A stretch of 64,000 bases of DNA from positions 62,001 to 126,000 of IMG/VR virus record IMGVR_UViG_3300035188_001379; one strand, written 5' to 3'. Origin of the DNA: a virus. Positions 49,895 through 57,013 of the stretch are shown in pieces. The notes under the pieces are model-generated. The model was not told the origin of the DNA. It ran no database searches and was given only the letters and a program-made list of their open reading frames with translations. The position numbers were made by a program, and so were the translations under genes. Positions within the stretch are counted from its first letter, which is position 1, and every line of letters starts with the position of its first letter.

Positions 49895-49905
49895 TTCTTT
49901 AACAA
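49895..49905 (+). promoter_or_regulatory. boxA-like element in leader
   Basis: TTCTTTAACAA in the 50-base leader of the gene at 49921 resembles rRNA boxA; the tRNA cluster has a similar sequence at 30519. Could recruit NusB-S10 for processive antitermination. Confidence 0.45.
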
Positions 49906-49920
49906 CTAAACCAAATCAAA

Positions 49921-50607
49921 ATGAGTGTTGTAATCCCTGAAACAGAAGAGAACGTGTTTGACGGTATTTTCTTAGAGGCCTGCCTCAAGAAAAGACTCCA
50001 AAGTCTGGTAAGCGAGACCACGCAGGAGCAAGACTTCTCCGTGTTTCCTCATCATCTCAGAAGCCCAGAAGTCTGGGTAAAAGATGAGAACGGTGAGGAA
50101 ATCAAGAGCGTAGAAAGTGTGATAAGAATGTTGCACAGCCTTACTGACGTACAAGAAGTCGCAACATACTACGGCTTCGACCACGACAAAGTCATAATGC
50201 TTAACGGCGCGCTACCTTTGAGTTGGCAGGCGCAGGTTAAAAATGTGATGGTCAGGCATCTACCAGGAAAGTATGTAAGAAATGGTGTAGACTGCGTATT
50301 TCTTGCAGAGATGCCTGCGATAGGTAAAGCGCCTAGAGGTAAGCGTAAATTAGTTGCTCGAGGTGTTCCTGGTGGAGCAATACTCACAAATGCTAGTTGG
50401 GACAATGTACCCAAAAAAGAAATTGTGAAGTATTACCATAATGTAACACTGAAGATCACCAGAGATAATCCAGAAGAGCAGATGCTGCTCAGCTGGTTCC
50501 CTGGGCTAGATCTAAAGTCCAACGTTTGCGATGGCCTAGAAGGAGTCTTTGTAGAGCTTCAAGGAGGTGCTCAATACAACAGACCTCAGTTTGCTGGGCG
50601 TCGATAG
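49921..50607 (+). CDS. Hypothetical protein with its own promoter, 228 aa
   Basis: No family recognised. A beta-rich C-terminal half (HNVTLKITRDNPEEQMLLSW, GLEGVFVELQGGAQY). Monocistronic by context: promoter at 49856, boxA-like leader, and a 9-bp hairpin right after the stop. This is unusual among the crowded operons and implies that the product is needed at a distinct level or time. Confidence 0.75.
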   Translation: MSVVIPETEENVFDGIFLEACLKKRLQSLVSETTQEQDFSVFPHHLRSPEVWVKDENGEEIKSVESVIRMLHSLTDVQEVATYYGFDHDKVIMLNGALPLSWQAQVKNVMVRHLPGKYVRNGVDCVFLAEMPAIGKAPRGKRKLVARGVPGGAILTNASWDNVPKKEIVKYYHNVTLKITRDNPEEQMLLSWFPGLDLKSNVCDGLEGVFVELQGGAQYNRPQFAGRR

Positions 50608-50624
50608 TTCAAAGTATAGTGCAA

Positions 50625-50649
50625 GGTGGGGAGCTAATAACTCCCCACC
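50625..50649 (+). terminator. Terminator-like hairpin
   Basis: GGTGGGGAG / CTCCCCACC (9 bp, 7-base loop CTAATAA) between two genes, followed by GTTTACT rather than a clean T-run, so termination may be partial. Confidence 0.6.
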
Positions 50650-50656
50650 GTTTACT

Positions 50657-50917
50657 ATGAAAACCCTGGTATTCGTTAGCGGTATGGCTCTGATGGGCGC
50701 TATTGCGGTGGCTGTGAAAAACGACCTGCTGCAGTACGTCTATCTCATTACTTCTGCTGTAGTTTTTTCTGCAGCAGCTGTCGGAGGGTTACTACATTAC
50801 TTTAAAGAAGAAAATGTAGACTTCCGAGAAGTATATCGAGAGAAATACTTGATGCAAAAAGAGCAAATCGAAAAACTTAAAAAAGTAATTGAACAGCAAA
50901 AGCAATACACATCATGA
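50657..50917 (+). CDS. Small membrane protein with coiled-coil tail, 86 aa
   Basis: ATG at 50657. Two hydrophobic segments (LVFVSGMALMGAIAVAV; YVYLITSAVVFSAAAVGGLL) then a charged coil (YLMQKEQIEKLKKVIEQQK). Possibly a holin-like or membrane-anchoring protein, but no lysis genes are adjacent on this strand. Confidence 0.62.
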   Translation: MKTLVFVSGMALMGAIAVAVKNDLLQYVYLITSAVVFSAAAVGGLLHYFKEENVDFREVYREKYLMQKEQIEKLKKVIEQQKQYTS

Positions 50918-51353
50918 GTATCTAGATCTTTCTTTGCTTATACCTGTTAAATTTCTTGTGGTGAGTGCAGGATTAAAAACGCTAGAAAAACACTACAAGA
51001 ACAATGAAGATTTTTACGACGATTTTACAAAGTTCAACTTCTGTAGCAACGCACCTAAAAAGCTTCCTAGAAATAAAAATGTAAATTTTTCAAACCTACC
51101 AAGAGAAGCAGAAAAAACTGTGTGCAACGCTAAAGAAAAGCTTTATAAAAAATCGACGAGAGAAATCTTTGATGTTTTGGGGATAGCCCCTACCTCTGTG
51201 AATAAATTTTCTCCTCTTGAGGCTAAATGGGAATTTGAGTACTGGCGAAAATTCAATACTCTTGAATATAAGAAGGAAAACGAGATAACTCTCGCAGAGC
51301 TTCTTCGCCCTTTGAACCAGCAAGAATTGCAAGAATATTTGCAGATGTTTTGA
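50889..51353 (+). CDS. Hypothetical protein with uncertain start, 154 aa
   Basis: The frame opens with TTG at 50889. The usual overlapping ATG at 50914 (ATGA over the previous stop) is in another frame and hits TAG after three codons, so either a rare start (TTG/GTG) is used or an indel separates the ATG from the body. The body is helical and basic, ending with LLRPLNQQELQEYL. Followed by a terminator. Confidence 0.6.
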   Translation: MNSKSNTHHEYLDLSLLIPVKFLVVSAGLKTLEKHYKNNEDFYDDFTKFNFCSNAPKKLPRNKNVNFSNLPREAEKTVCNAKEKLYKKSTREIFDVLGIAPTSVNKFSPLEAKWEFEYWRKFNTLEYKKENEITLAELLRPLNQQELQEYLQMF

Positions 51354-51358
51354 ATAAT

Positions 51359-51394
51359 AAAAGGGAAGGCTCGTAAGGGTTTTCCCTTTTTTTT
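51359..51394 (+). terminator. Rho-independent terminator
   Basis: AAAAGGGAA / TTCCCTTTT stem (9 bp) followed by a T-run and AGC, the same TTTTTTTAGC ending seen after other terminators here. Confidence 0.78.
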
Positions 51395-51409
51395 AGCTAT
51401 TAGGCAAGC

Positions 51410-51415
51410 TATAAT
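51410..51415 (+). promoter_or_regulatory. -10 element TATAAT of a probably leaderless gene
   Basis: TATAAT ends only seven bases before the ATG at 51423, so transcription would start at or next to the A of ATG. Confidence 0.55.
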
Positions 51416-51422
51416 GGGATAA

Positions 51423-51710
51423 ATGGACAATCAATCAAACCCCCACGGATTCATGTTGCCTGAGAGTTTTCTTACCCAGCTATCAGAATATACGCGAGGG
51501 TATATGCTCCTTGTGTGCAATGAAAAAGGAGAGCTCTATGCTCACGAAGCTTACGATAACCCTGTAATTAAGCTTGGGTTAATCAACTTTGCAGATATGC
51601 ACATATCTGCAACATTAAGCCATATGCATAACGCAGCTATCAATGACGAAGATATGCTGCATAGCGAAGAAGAAGACGACGAAGATGAGTCTGGTGAGCG
51701 TGACAGCTAG
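51423..51710 (+). CDS. Hypothetical protein, 95 aa (probably leaderless)
   Basis: Central strand/turn pattern (YMLLVCNEKGELYAHEAYDN) and a very acidic tail (SEEEDDEDESGERD). Converges with the leftward lysis genes, ending four bases into the endolysin gene. No family. Confidence 0.68.
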   Translation: MDNQSNPHGFMLPESFLTQLSEYTRGYMLLVCNEKGELYAHEAYDNPVIKLGLINFADMHISATLSHMHNAAINDEDMLHSEEEDDEDESGERDS

Positions 51711-52306
51711 GCGCACTTCTCAACAAGCTTTGCCTCTTTTTCGCGACGGTCTATAAGCCCGCTGCCTTTCTGCCACAGTCTTTTCATGCTTCTGATTTGC
51801 TGAGCAATTTGCTTATAATTTTTATCAGCAACAAGCTCCTTTATCTCGAGCATCTCTTTTCTAGTAGGGCCTTTTAAACTCATGCCTCTGTTGAATACTA
51901 GCGAAACGAGTGCAGTTTGTGCAGAATTACAAAGATTTTCTACTCCTGGAAAAGTGCGTTCCGTGTACTTTGTAAATTTAGGAAGAATGTGTAGCTCGAA
52001 TACACTGACAGCCTCATCCCATTCAAAAGTAATTCCCTTGAGCTTTTTGGTGTATGCTTCAGCGATTACACCCTTTTTACCTCTACCGTTCTGAATTAAA
52101 TCTAATTCATGCTCTGTAGTGAGAGGTTTGAAGATTTTGTCAATCTCGGTCGCAGTGTAGTAGCCTATATCTATACCTACCATAGCTGTAGGACCACTCA
52201 TTCCTTTAGGCCATATAAAGGTACGCTTGTATACTTGCTCGTAATAATCGCGACCACCTGTCTCTTCTTCGATGATAAAATCTACACCTGCTTGATCAAT
52301 TTTCAT
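51707..52306 (-). CDS. Endolysin (lysozyme-like muramidase)
   Basis: 199 aa, minus strand. N-terminal catalytic region DFIIEEETGGRDYYEQVY (candidate Glu in EEETGG) followed by FIWPKGMSGPTAMVGIDIGYY, a recurrent G-D-G-Y pattern of lysozyme-superfamily endolysins. SAQTALVSLVFNRGMSL is the structural helix with the N-R-G turn of this group. Cleaves peptidoglycan at the end of infection. Last gene of the leftward lysis operon, next to a holin-like gene. Confidence 0.78.
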   Translation of the reverse strand: MKIDQAGVDFIIEEETGGRDYYEQVYKRTFIWPKGMSGPTAMVGIDIGYYTATEIDKIFKPLTTEHELDLIQNGRGKKGVIAEAYTKKLKGITFEWDEAVSVFELHILPKFTKYTERTFPGVENLCNSAQTALVSLVFNRGMSLKGPTRKEMLEIKELVADKNYKQIAQQIRSMKRLWQKGSGLIDRREKEAKLVEKCA

Positions 52307-52311
52307 AAAAG

Positions 52312-52728
52312 TTAGTCATGCAGCTCGTAGTCATCTTCTTTCTCATTTCCTACGTTCTTGGTAGTAATATCGACTATCTGTACATTGGTTGAAGTTGAAG
52401 CGCTGCTGCTGCTATTATAGCGAAGGTCGACCACTGCCTGTCCTCCAAGATAAACAGCCATAATGGCTGCAAATACTTCAATAGTTTTAGAGAACATTAC
52501 AGAATAAGTCGTAATTAGCTCTGTTTGATTTCCCATCAAAAAAAGAATTGCAACACTTGAGGCGTAGAATAAGCCTAAAATCAAAAAGCCCGAAAAAGCT
52601 ATGAAGAACTTTTTAGAGGCTAAATGGTTCGTATTCTCTAACTCTGCTTTTTTATTTTCAGGGGTGCCTGGGGGTGCTACACCAGTCTGTAAAAAAGAAG
52701 CGGCTGTTTTTAGTAATCTAGGCAGCAT
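52312..52728 (-). CDS. Probable holin
   Basis: 138 aa with two membrane segments (FFIAFSGFLILGLFYASSVAILFLM split around residue 50; IEVFAAIMAVYLGGQAVV), a charged C-terminal tail (EKEDDYELHD) and a short cytoplasmic N-terminus. Position between endolysin and the spanin-like genes supports the role. Not matched to a named holin family. Confidence 0.6.
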   Translation of the reverse strand: MLPRLLKTAASFLQTGVAPPGTPENKKAELENTNHLASKKFFIAFSGFLILGLFYASSVAILFLMGNQTELITTYSVMFSKTIEVFAAIMAVYLGGQAVVDLRYNSSSSASTSTNVQIVDITTKNVGNEKEDDYELHD

Positions 52729-52731
52729 AAA

Positions 52732-53241
52732 TTAAAAAGTGAAATAGATGGCAAGATAACCTAACCAAAAAACAAGTACGGGAGAAGCAAGAGAAACTAC
52801 AGGAGACCATACACCAAACGCAGCTGAGAAGTTTTTTAAAAAAGGTGCACCTACAGATAAATAAAGAAATAGCAGCAACCCTCCACAGATATAGCCAAAG
52901 ATTTGTCTTACTCTATGATACTTCACAACAAGCTCTTTTTGCTTGTTCTTTTCTACATCTACTTCTCGCTTTGTTTCACTTAATTTACTCTCAAAGTCTA
53001 GAGATTCTTCATAATAGCGCTCTTTCTCTTCTTGCTGCGTCACACCCCAACTTTCAAGAGATTGCAGATTTTGCTGCAGCTTAAGATTGTCCTGTTGGAG
53101 TTCTCGAACCAAAGAATCAGCTATTTGAAGATCTTGCTGAAGCAGAGCGAGCTCTTCAGCGATCTGCTGCTTCAAATTAACTGGCTTTGCACCAAAAGAG
53201 GTACTAGCAAAGCAGATTAAAAATAAAATAACCCTTAACAT
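52732..53241 (-). CDS. Membrane coiled-coil protein of the lysis cassette
   Basis: 169 aa. Signal-like start (LRVILFLICFASTSFGA), a 90-residue coiled coil (QQIAEELALLQQDLQIADSL), and two C-terminal membrane segments (YICGGLLLFLYLSVGAPFL; VVSLASPVLVFWLGYLAIYF). Unlike a classical Rz inner spanin, it has extra C-terminal membrane helices. Could be the inner spanin partner of the lipoprotein next door, or an accessory lysis protein. Confidence 0.6.
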   Translation of the reverse strand: MLRVILFLICFASTSFGAKPVNLKQQIAEELALLQQDLQIADSLVRELQQDNLKLQQNLQSLESWGVTQQEEKERYYEESLDFESKLSETKREVDVEKNKQKELVVKYHRVRQIFGYICGGLLLFLYLSVGAPFLKNFSAAFGVWSPVVSLASPVLVFWLGYLAIYFTF

Positions 53242-53244
53242 AAT

Positions 53245-53457
53245 TTACTCTAGGTTATCTAGCATCAGCCTTATCTTTTCAGCTCTAAAGTTAGCTTCAT
53301 TGATACTCTTACTTATAGAAAGAATACTGCTATTCATTTTTTCAGAGCTGACGGTGATTTTTGGTTTTGGAGTGTCTGTAGGGGCACCTAGTTTAGGCTT
53401 GCTAGTAGCGCACCCAACTAAAGTTAAATAGACAACAACCAGCAAAAACCTCCGCAT
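53245..53457 (-). CDS. Outer-membrane lipoprotein (Rz1-like o-spanin candidate)
   Basis: 70 aa. Signal peptide with lipobox LVGC (LLVVVYLTLVGCATSKP), giving a mature lipoprotein of about 55 residues with a short Pro-rich region and a terminal helix. Size, lipobox and location in the lysis cassette match Rz1-type outer spanins, implying a host with an outer membrane. Confidence 0.7.
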   Translation of the reverse strand: MRRFLLVVVYLTLVGCATSKPKLGAPTDTPKPKITVSSEKMNSSILSISKSINEANFRAEKIRLMLDNLE

Positions 53458-53462
53458 AGTAG

Positions 53463-53981
53463 CTATTTTAATGAAGCTTTCGACTTGTAAAAGTCATCCT
53501 GCTGCTTGTTGATAAAGGCCAATGCTTTATTCAAATCTTCTTTGAGAGCATCTTGCTTTGTGTTCTGTAGGTTTAAAGACCATGCCGCGCCTACGAATTG
53601 AAACAGCAGGGCAGCTACAGAGGTGATCAGAAGACGTATCATCCAGGTTTTCATCTCAACATAACTATTAGCTGTTTGTCGGAGAAATTCAAAATCCTTA
53701 GCCATGCTGTTCACATCTTTAACCAGAGAGGCTAATGTTCCCTTTAAGCCGTTGTTACCATCCACACCTATAGTGATATGCTTGTTGTCTCTAGCCATAT
53801 CACGTATTTCATTAATGGTAGCTCCGAGTAACCTAAACTGCTCTTGTGTAGTAGCAATATAGGACTCTAGGCGTATTTTGATGTTAGTTATCTCGGCATC
53901 AGTAACTTTTTTCTGACTTTGAAGTTCTGTAACATCTGAGGCTAAATCTCTTATATCTGGGTCGTCAAAATGCGAACTCAT
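53463..53981 (-). CDS. Single-pass membrane protein with coiled coil, 172 aa
   Basis: First gene of the lysis operon. Two coiled-coil helices surround one membrane segment (MIRLLITSVAALLFQFVGAAW), with no signal peptide. May be an antiholin, an inner-spanin-like protein or a superinfection factor. Expressed from the promoter at 54013. Confidence 0.62.
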   Translation of the reverse strand: MSSHFDDPDIRDLASDVTELQSQKKVTDAEITNIKIRLESYIATTQEQFRLLGATINEIRDMARDNKHITIGVDGNNGLKGTLASLVKDVNSMAKDFEFLRQTANSYVEMKTWMIRLLITSVAALLFQFVGAAWSLNLQNTKQDALKEDLNKALAFINKQQDDFYKSKASLK

Positions 53982-54012
53982 AGGCGTAAAAAATAGAGGA
54001 TAATATGGTTTA

Positions 54013-54018
54013 ATTATA
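54013..54018 (-). promoter_or_regulatory. -10 element for the leftward lysis operon
   Basis: On the minus strand GGTATAATTAA gives a perfect TATAAT 32 bases before the start of the gene ending at 53463. It lies in the only clear gap of this operon and separates the lysis genes from the portal group. Confidence 0.6.
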
Positions 54019-54025
54019 CCCTAAT

Positions 54026-54409
54026 TTAGCTTTCGTGTCGCTTGATAATTTCTATTTTTTCTTCAGGATCAACCTGCTCTTCATCAGAGACATAGTAATT
54101 AAACTCTTTTTCATTATATGCAGATTTTTCTTCTGCAGAGTCATCCGTGTCTTCGGCTGCAGCTGCCTCCTTTTTGCTTCCTCTAAAAACAGAGCGTACA
54201 GAATCATTGTACACCTTGCTTACAATTAAGAGTTCGCTGGTACCGTTTTCACCAAGATATACACCTTTTCTCGGGATATCTAGAGCGTGCTCTACACAAG
54301 TCCATCGAGACTCTGGTATCCCCAGCATCTCTAAAGCCTCGATTCGTTCAGGAGGAATCACTTTGCCGCTCACTACGCATTTGTGCTCTTTCTTTTGTTG
54401 GTTTTCCAT
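54026..54409 (-). CDS. Hypothetical protein with Cys motif, 127 aa
   Basis: CVVSGKVIPPERIEALEMLG and WTCVEHAL near the start look like a DksA/TraR-type zinc patch (C..SG..I...R...L...C), although only two cysteines are visible; the rest is acidic and disordered. Follows portal by seven bases and may be a portal chaperone-like small protein. Confidence 0.65.
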   Translation of the reverse strand: MENQQKKEHKCVVSGKVIPPERIEALEMLGIPESRWTCVEHALDIPRKGVYLGENGTSELLIVSKVYNDSVRSVFRGSKKEAAAAEDTDDSAEEKSAYNEKEFNYYVSDEEQVDPEEKIEIIKRHES

Positions 54410-54416
54410 ACGGTTA

Positions 54417-56186
54417 TTATTGTTGAGGTTGGGCTGCCTGCTGCTTTGCTCCTTGTAGGCCTTGAGATCTAGACTGGGCCGTCATTTGCTCGAGTTGAGC
54501 TTTGACCTGTGCATATAGGTCTTGATCCTGCGCCTTAATTTGCTGAAGCGTAGCCCTGCGTTGCGCTCCGTCCTGCGGAAAGAGTTGCTGGGCAATCTGC
54601 TGCGCTTGAGCAAGAGCGTCTTGAGGAGTAACTCCTCCTCCGCCCGGCATTCCGCCTCCGCCAGGAGCACCTTGTTGAGGTGTGCCCTGAAGCATCTGCA
54701 TAACATTCTGCTGCATTGCTTCGGATATCTGCTGCTTCTCTTGCTCCTCTCTTTGGATATCTGCAGTAATTCTGTCCTCTTCCATTTTCTTTCTGATTTG
54801 ATCTTCGTAATCGAAATTGTAGAGTTTGAGTAGCTCGGAGCGAGCAATAGAGTTGGCAGAAACAAGCTGACTCACAACAGACTTGCGCTCCATGTCGTCT
54901 GCAAATGTAATAGGAATTAAGGAAATTTTAGCCTTAGGAAGCCCGACAATATTACCAATCACACTACCCAGATGATTCAATAGCCTGTTATAATTGCTAG
55001 GAATAACGCTCCAAGCATTTTCAAACATACGTAGCATAGGTCCTGCAGCCTGCTGTTGAAAGCTCATCTGGAACATTTCAACTGGAACATCCAGCGCGTT
55101 CAGAATAGCGTTTTTTGCGTGCTCCATCATTTCTACAGGTGCAAGCTTGGTTCCTTCACCACCCAGCTGCTGGTAGTTTAAGGGGAATGGAAACTTATGG
55201 TATGACCCTGGATCTCTGCGGTGTTCCTCGATCATATTATCTACAGCAGACGACCAGACAGCACCATTCTGATTTAGTAGCGGGTTTGCTGCAGGGTTAG
55301 AACTGTCTCCCATAGCAATGATTCTAAACGGAGCGATGTCTTCAAAGCAGATTACTTCGTTATATCTTTTGAGTGTCTGCAGCATGAAGAGATCTTCAAA
55401 CACAAACATACTTGGAGGGATAGCCTTACCATCTGTTCTGATTGTGTTTGGTGTATCAAGTTTTAGGTGCAGAAAGTTTTTAGAATTGAATGCGAGCATC
55501 GTTTTATTGAAGATGCACTCAAAAATGATCTGAGGAGTCTTTTTGCTATAAAACTTATTGTTTTTAGTGACTACCTTTTTAGCATATTGCTGAGGGATGT
55601 CCCAAAAATACTCAGACTCCCCTGTAGTTTCTTCATAGCGAATCTTAATTTCTTTGGCAGGCCAATGCACAACATGAATTTTATCAATATCGTTTGCAGG
55701 CTTATCCTGGCATTTGTGCTGCCCCTTATAGCCACATTTAAGGCAGCCCATACTATACTGCCCCTTGTTAAACTCAAAGTTCTGGAGCTTGTCGATATTG
55801 GTTGTCTTTGCACAAGAGGGACAAACCAAATAGCGGTAAAAACCCTGGTTGACTGTGATAAACTCGTTACCAAAAGCCAAAAGATTCAGTCCAGCTTTAG
55901 CGCATATCTTTTTCCAATTAAGGCTATCCAAGAGCTCAGCATACTTTTTCTTTGCTTCTTCATCGTCACACTCAATGGACAATGACGTGATAAAGTAGTT
56001 GGCGATACGGTTTAGCGCCTGCTTATAGAAGCCGTTCCTGAACAAAAAGTGCTCTGCCCAAAGCAACATACCTTCAATATTCATCGGCAAATATTGCAGA
56101 GGAATATTATAGAATGGATTGGAGTATCTGTCGCGACCGTTATCGCCTACCTTGAAATAGCTTTGGGGATCGTCTGGAGTAGTCAT
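54417..56186 (-). CDS. Phage portal protein with inserted zinc ribbon
   Basis: 589 aa. The start YSNPFYNIPLQYLPMNI is followed by a helical stem-like region (KQALNRIANYFITSLSIECD). NLLAFGNEFITVNQG then precedes a zinc-ribbon insertion of about 45 residues (LVCPSCAKTTNID and MGCLKCGYKG). The core ends near DVPVEMFQMSFQQQ and a long Gln/Pro/Gly-rich tail (residues about 490-589). Length and segment order fit portal proteins; the ribbon is not a normal part. Forms the dodecameric DNA channel at one capsid vertex. Confidence 0.72.
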   Translation of the reverse strand: MTTPDDPQSYFKVGDNGRDRYSNPFYNIPLQYLPMNIEGMLLWAEHFLFRNGFYKQALNRIANYFITSLSIECDDEEAKKKYAELLDSLNWKKICAKAGLNLLAFGNEFITVNQGFYRYLVCPSCAKTTNIDKLQNFEFNKGQYSMGCLKCGYKGQHKCQDKPANDIDKIHVVHWPAKEIKIRYEETTGESEYFWDIPQQYAKKVVTKNNKFYSKKTPQIIFECIFNKTMLAFNSKNFLHLKLDTPNTIRTDGKAIPPSMFVFEDLFMLQTLKRYNEVICFEDIAPFRIIAMGDSSNPAANPLLNQNGAVWSSAVDNMIEEHRRDPGSYHKFPFPLNYQQLGGEGTKLAPVEMMEHAKNAILNALDVPVEMFQMSFQQQAAGPMLRMFENAWSVIPSNYNRLLNHLGSVIGNIVGLPKAKISLIPITFADDMERKSVVSQLVSANSIARSELLKLYNFDYEDQIRKKMEEDRITADIQREEQEKQQISEAMQQNVMQMLQGTPQQGAPGGGGMPGGGGVTPQDALAQAQQIAQQLFPQDGAQRRATLQQIKAQDQDLYAQVKAQLEQMTAQSRSQGLQGAKQQAAQPQQ

Positions 56187-56350
56187 TAGTTATTTTGCTC
56201 TTCGAGTTCTGAAAGCTTTATAGGTTTATTAAGATTATGCTTATTACTTTCATCAGCCACTGCGAATCCCTCAAGATCCACATACTCGGCGACTTTGGTG
56301 TTATCGAAGTCGCTTTTTGATTTTTCTGTTAACATGCCGTTTTTTTCCAT
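56186..56350 (-). CDS. Small hypothetical protein upstream of portal, 54 aa
   Basis: Minus-strand frame with ATG at 56350 and TAA overlapping the portal ATG by one base. Charged (MEKNGMLTEKSKSDF start, ELEEQNN end). Fits the spacing of the operon perfectly. No family. Confidence 0.62.
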   Translation of the reverse strand: MEKNGMLTEKSKSDFDNTKVAEYVDLEGFAVADESNKHNLNKPIKLSELEEQNN

Positions 56351-56352
56351 AT

Positions 56353-56937
56353 TTAATTTTCTTCCGGTACTTTAAAAAGAATCATATATTTTTTAGAACT
56401 GTCGGGCGAGTCAAAAGTAACGCCAGGATAATATACACTATATGGATAAGAGTCTACAGAATAAAATGTAAGTAGCTCACCTGCCTTGGGTTCAAAAATA
56501 ACAGAGTCTGCGTCTGAAAAAACGAGCATAAAAGCAGCGCCATGTTCAACAACGTGCTCTACCTTTGCCTTCATTTTACCGAAGGCATTTTCAAACTGAA
56601 CTGTTTTGAATTTCACAGGCTCTAGCTCTTTCACTGGTATATAGGCTTGAGGTTCAGTGTATTCAAACATAGGAGAGGCTTTCCTGCTTTTGTTCTTTTT
56701 GGGAGCTTTGCCGTTGCGGTGCGTTGAAGTCTGAATAACTTTCCCTCCATTTCTTTGCAGAGCCTCATGAAGCTCTTTCTGCACAGACTCGATATCTGAA
56801 GAGTCGCCATAGATAGCTACGCCATTGTCTATCAATTTACTCCCTGTTGCAGAATAAACCGATTTACTTGGATCAGAGCTGCCAACTACCAAATCTCCCA
56901 CCTGGAACATGCTAGTGTCGCTGTTTGTTGTTTTCAT
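56353..56937 (-). CDS. Hypothetical protein, 194 aa
   Basis: ATG at 56937 chosen over an upstream in-frame start at 56988. Basic linker (HRNGKAPKKNKSRKA) in the middle; a C-terminal beta-rich domain (KFKTVQFENAFGKMKAKVEH). First gene of the leftward portal group; divergent from the FN3 gene. Confidence 0.72.
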   Translation of the reverse strand: MKTTNSDTSMFQVGDLVVGSSDPSKSVYSATGSKLIDNGVAIYGDSSDIESVQKELHEALQRNGGKVIQTSTHRNGKAPKKNKSRKASPMFEYTEPQAYIPVKELEPVKFKTVQFENAFGKMKAKVEHVVEHGAAFMLVFSDADSVIFEPKAGELLTFYSVDSYPYSVYYPGVTFDSPDSSKKYMILFKVPEEN

Positions 56938-56950
56938 AATTTGATTGATT

Positions 56951-56978
56951 TTGCAGATTCGCCGCCTTAATGTATAAT
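56951..56978 (+). promoter_or_regulatory. Promoter for the FN3-domain gene
   Basis: TTGCAG and TATAAT separated by 16 bases, with TG before the -10; TSS about 28 bases before the ATG at 57014. Lies in the divergent region between two genes. The same AT-rich block could also carry a leftward promoter. Confidence 0.55.
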
Positions 56979-57013
56979 ATAGAAGCACGATAGCAACCTA
57001 TTTCTTAGATCAA

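Noticed and set aside
55467-55985. Plus-strand 172-codon frame opposite the portal gene
   Set aside because: Shadow of the portal protein; no promoter or family support.
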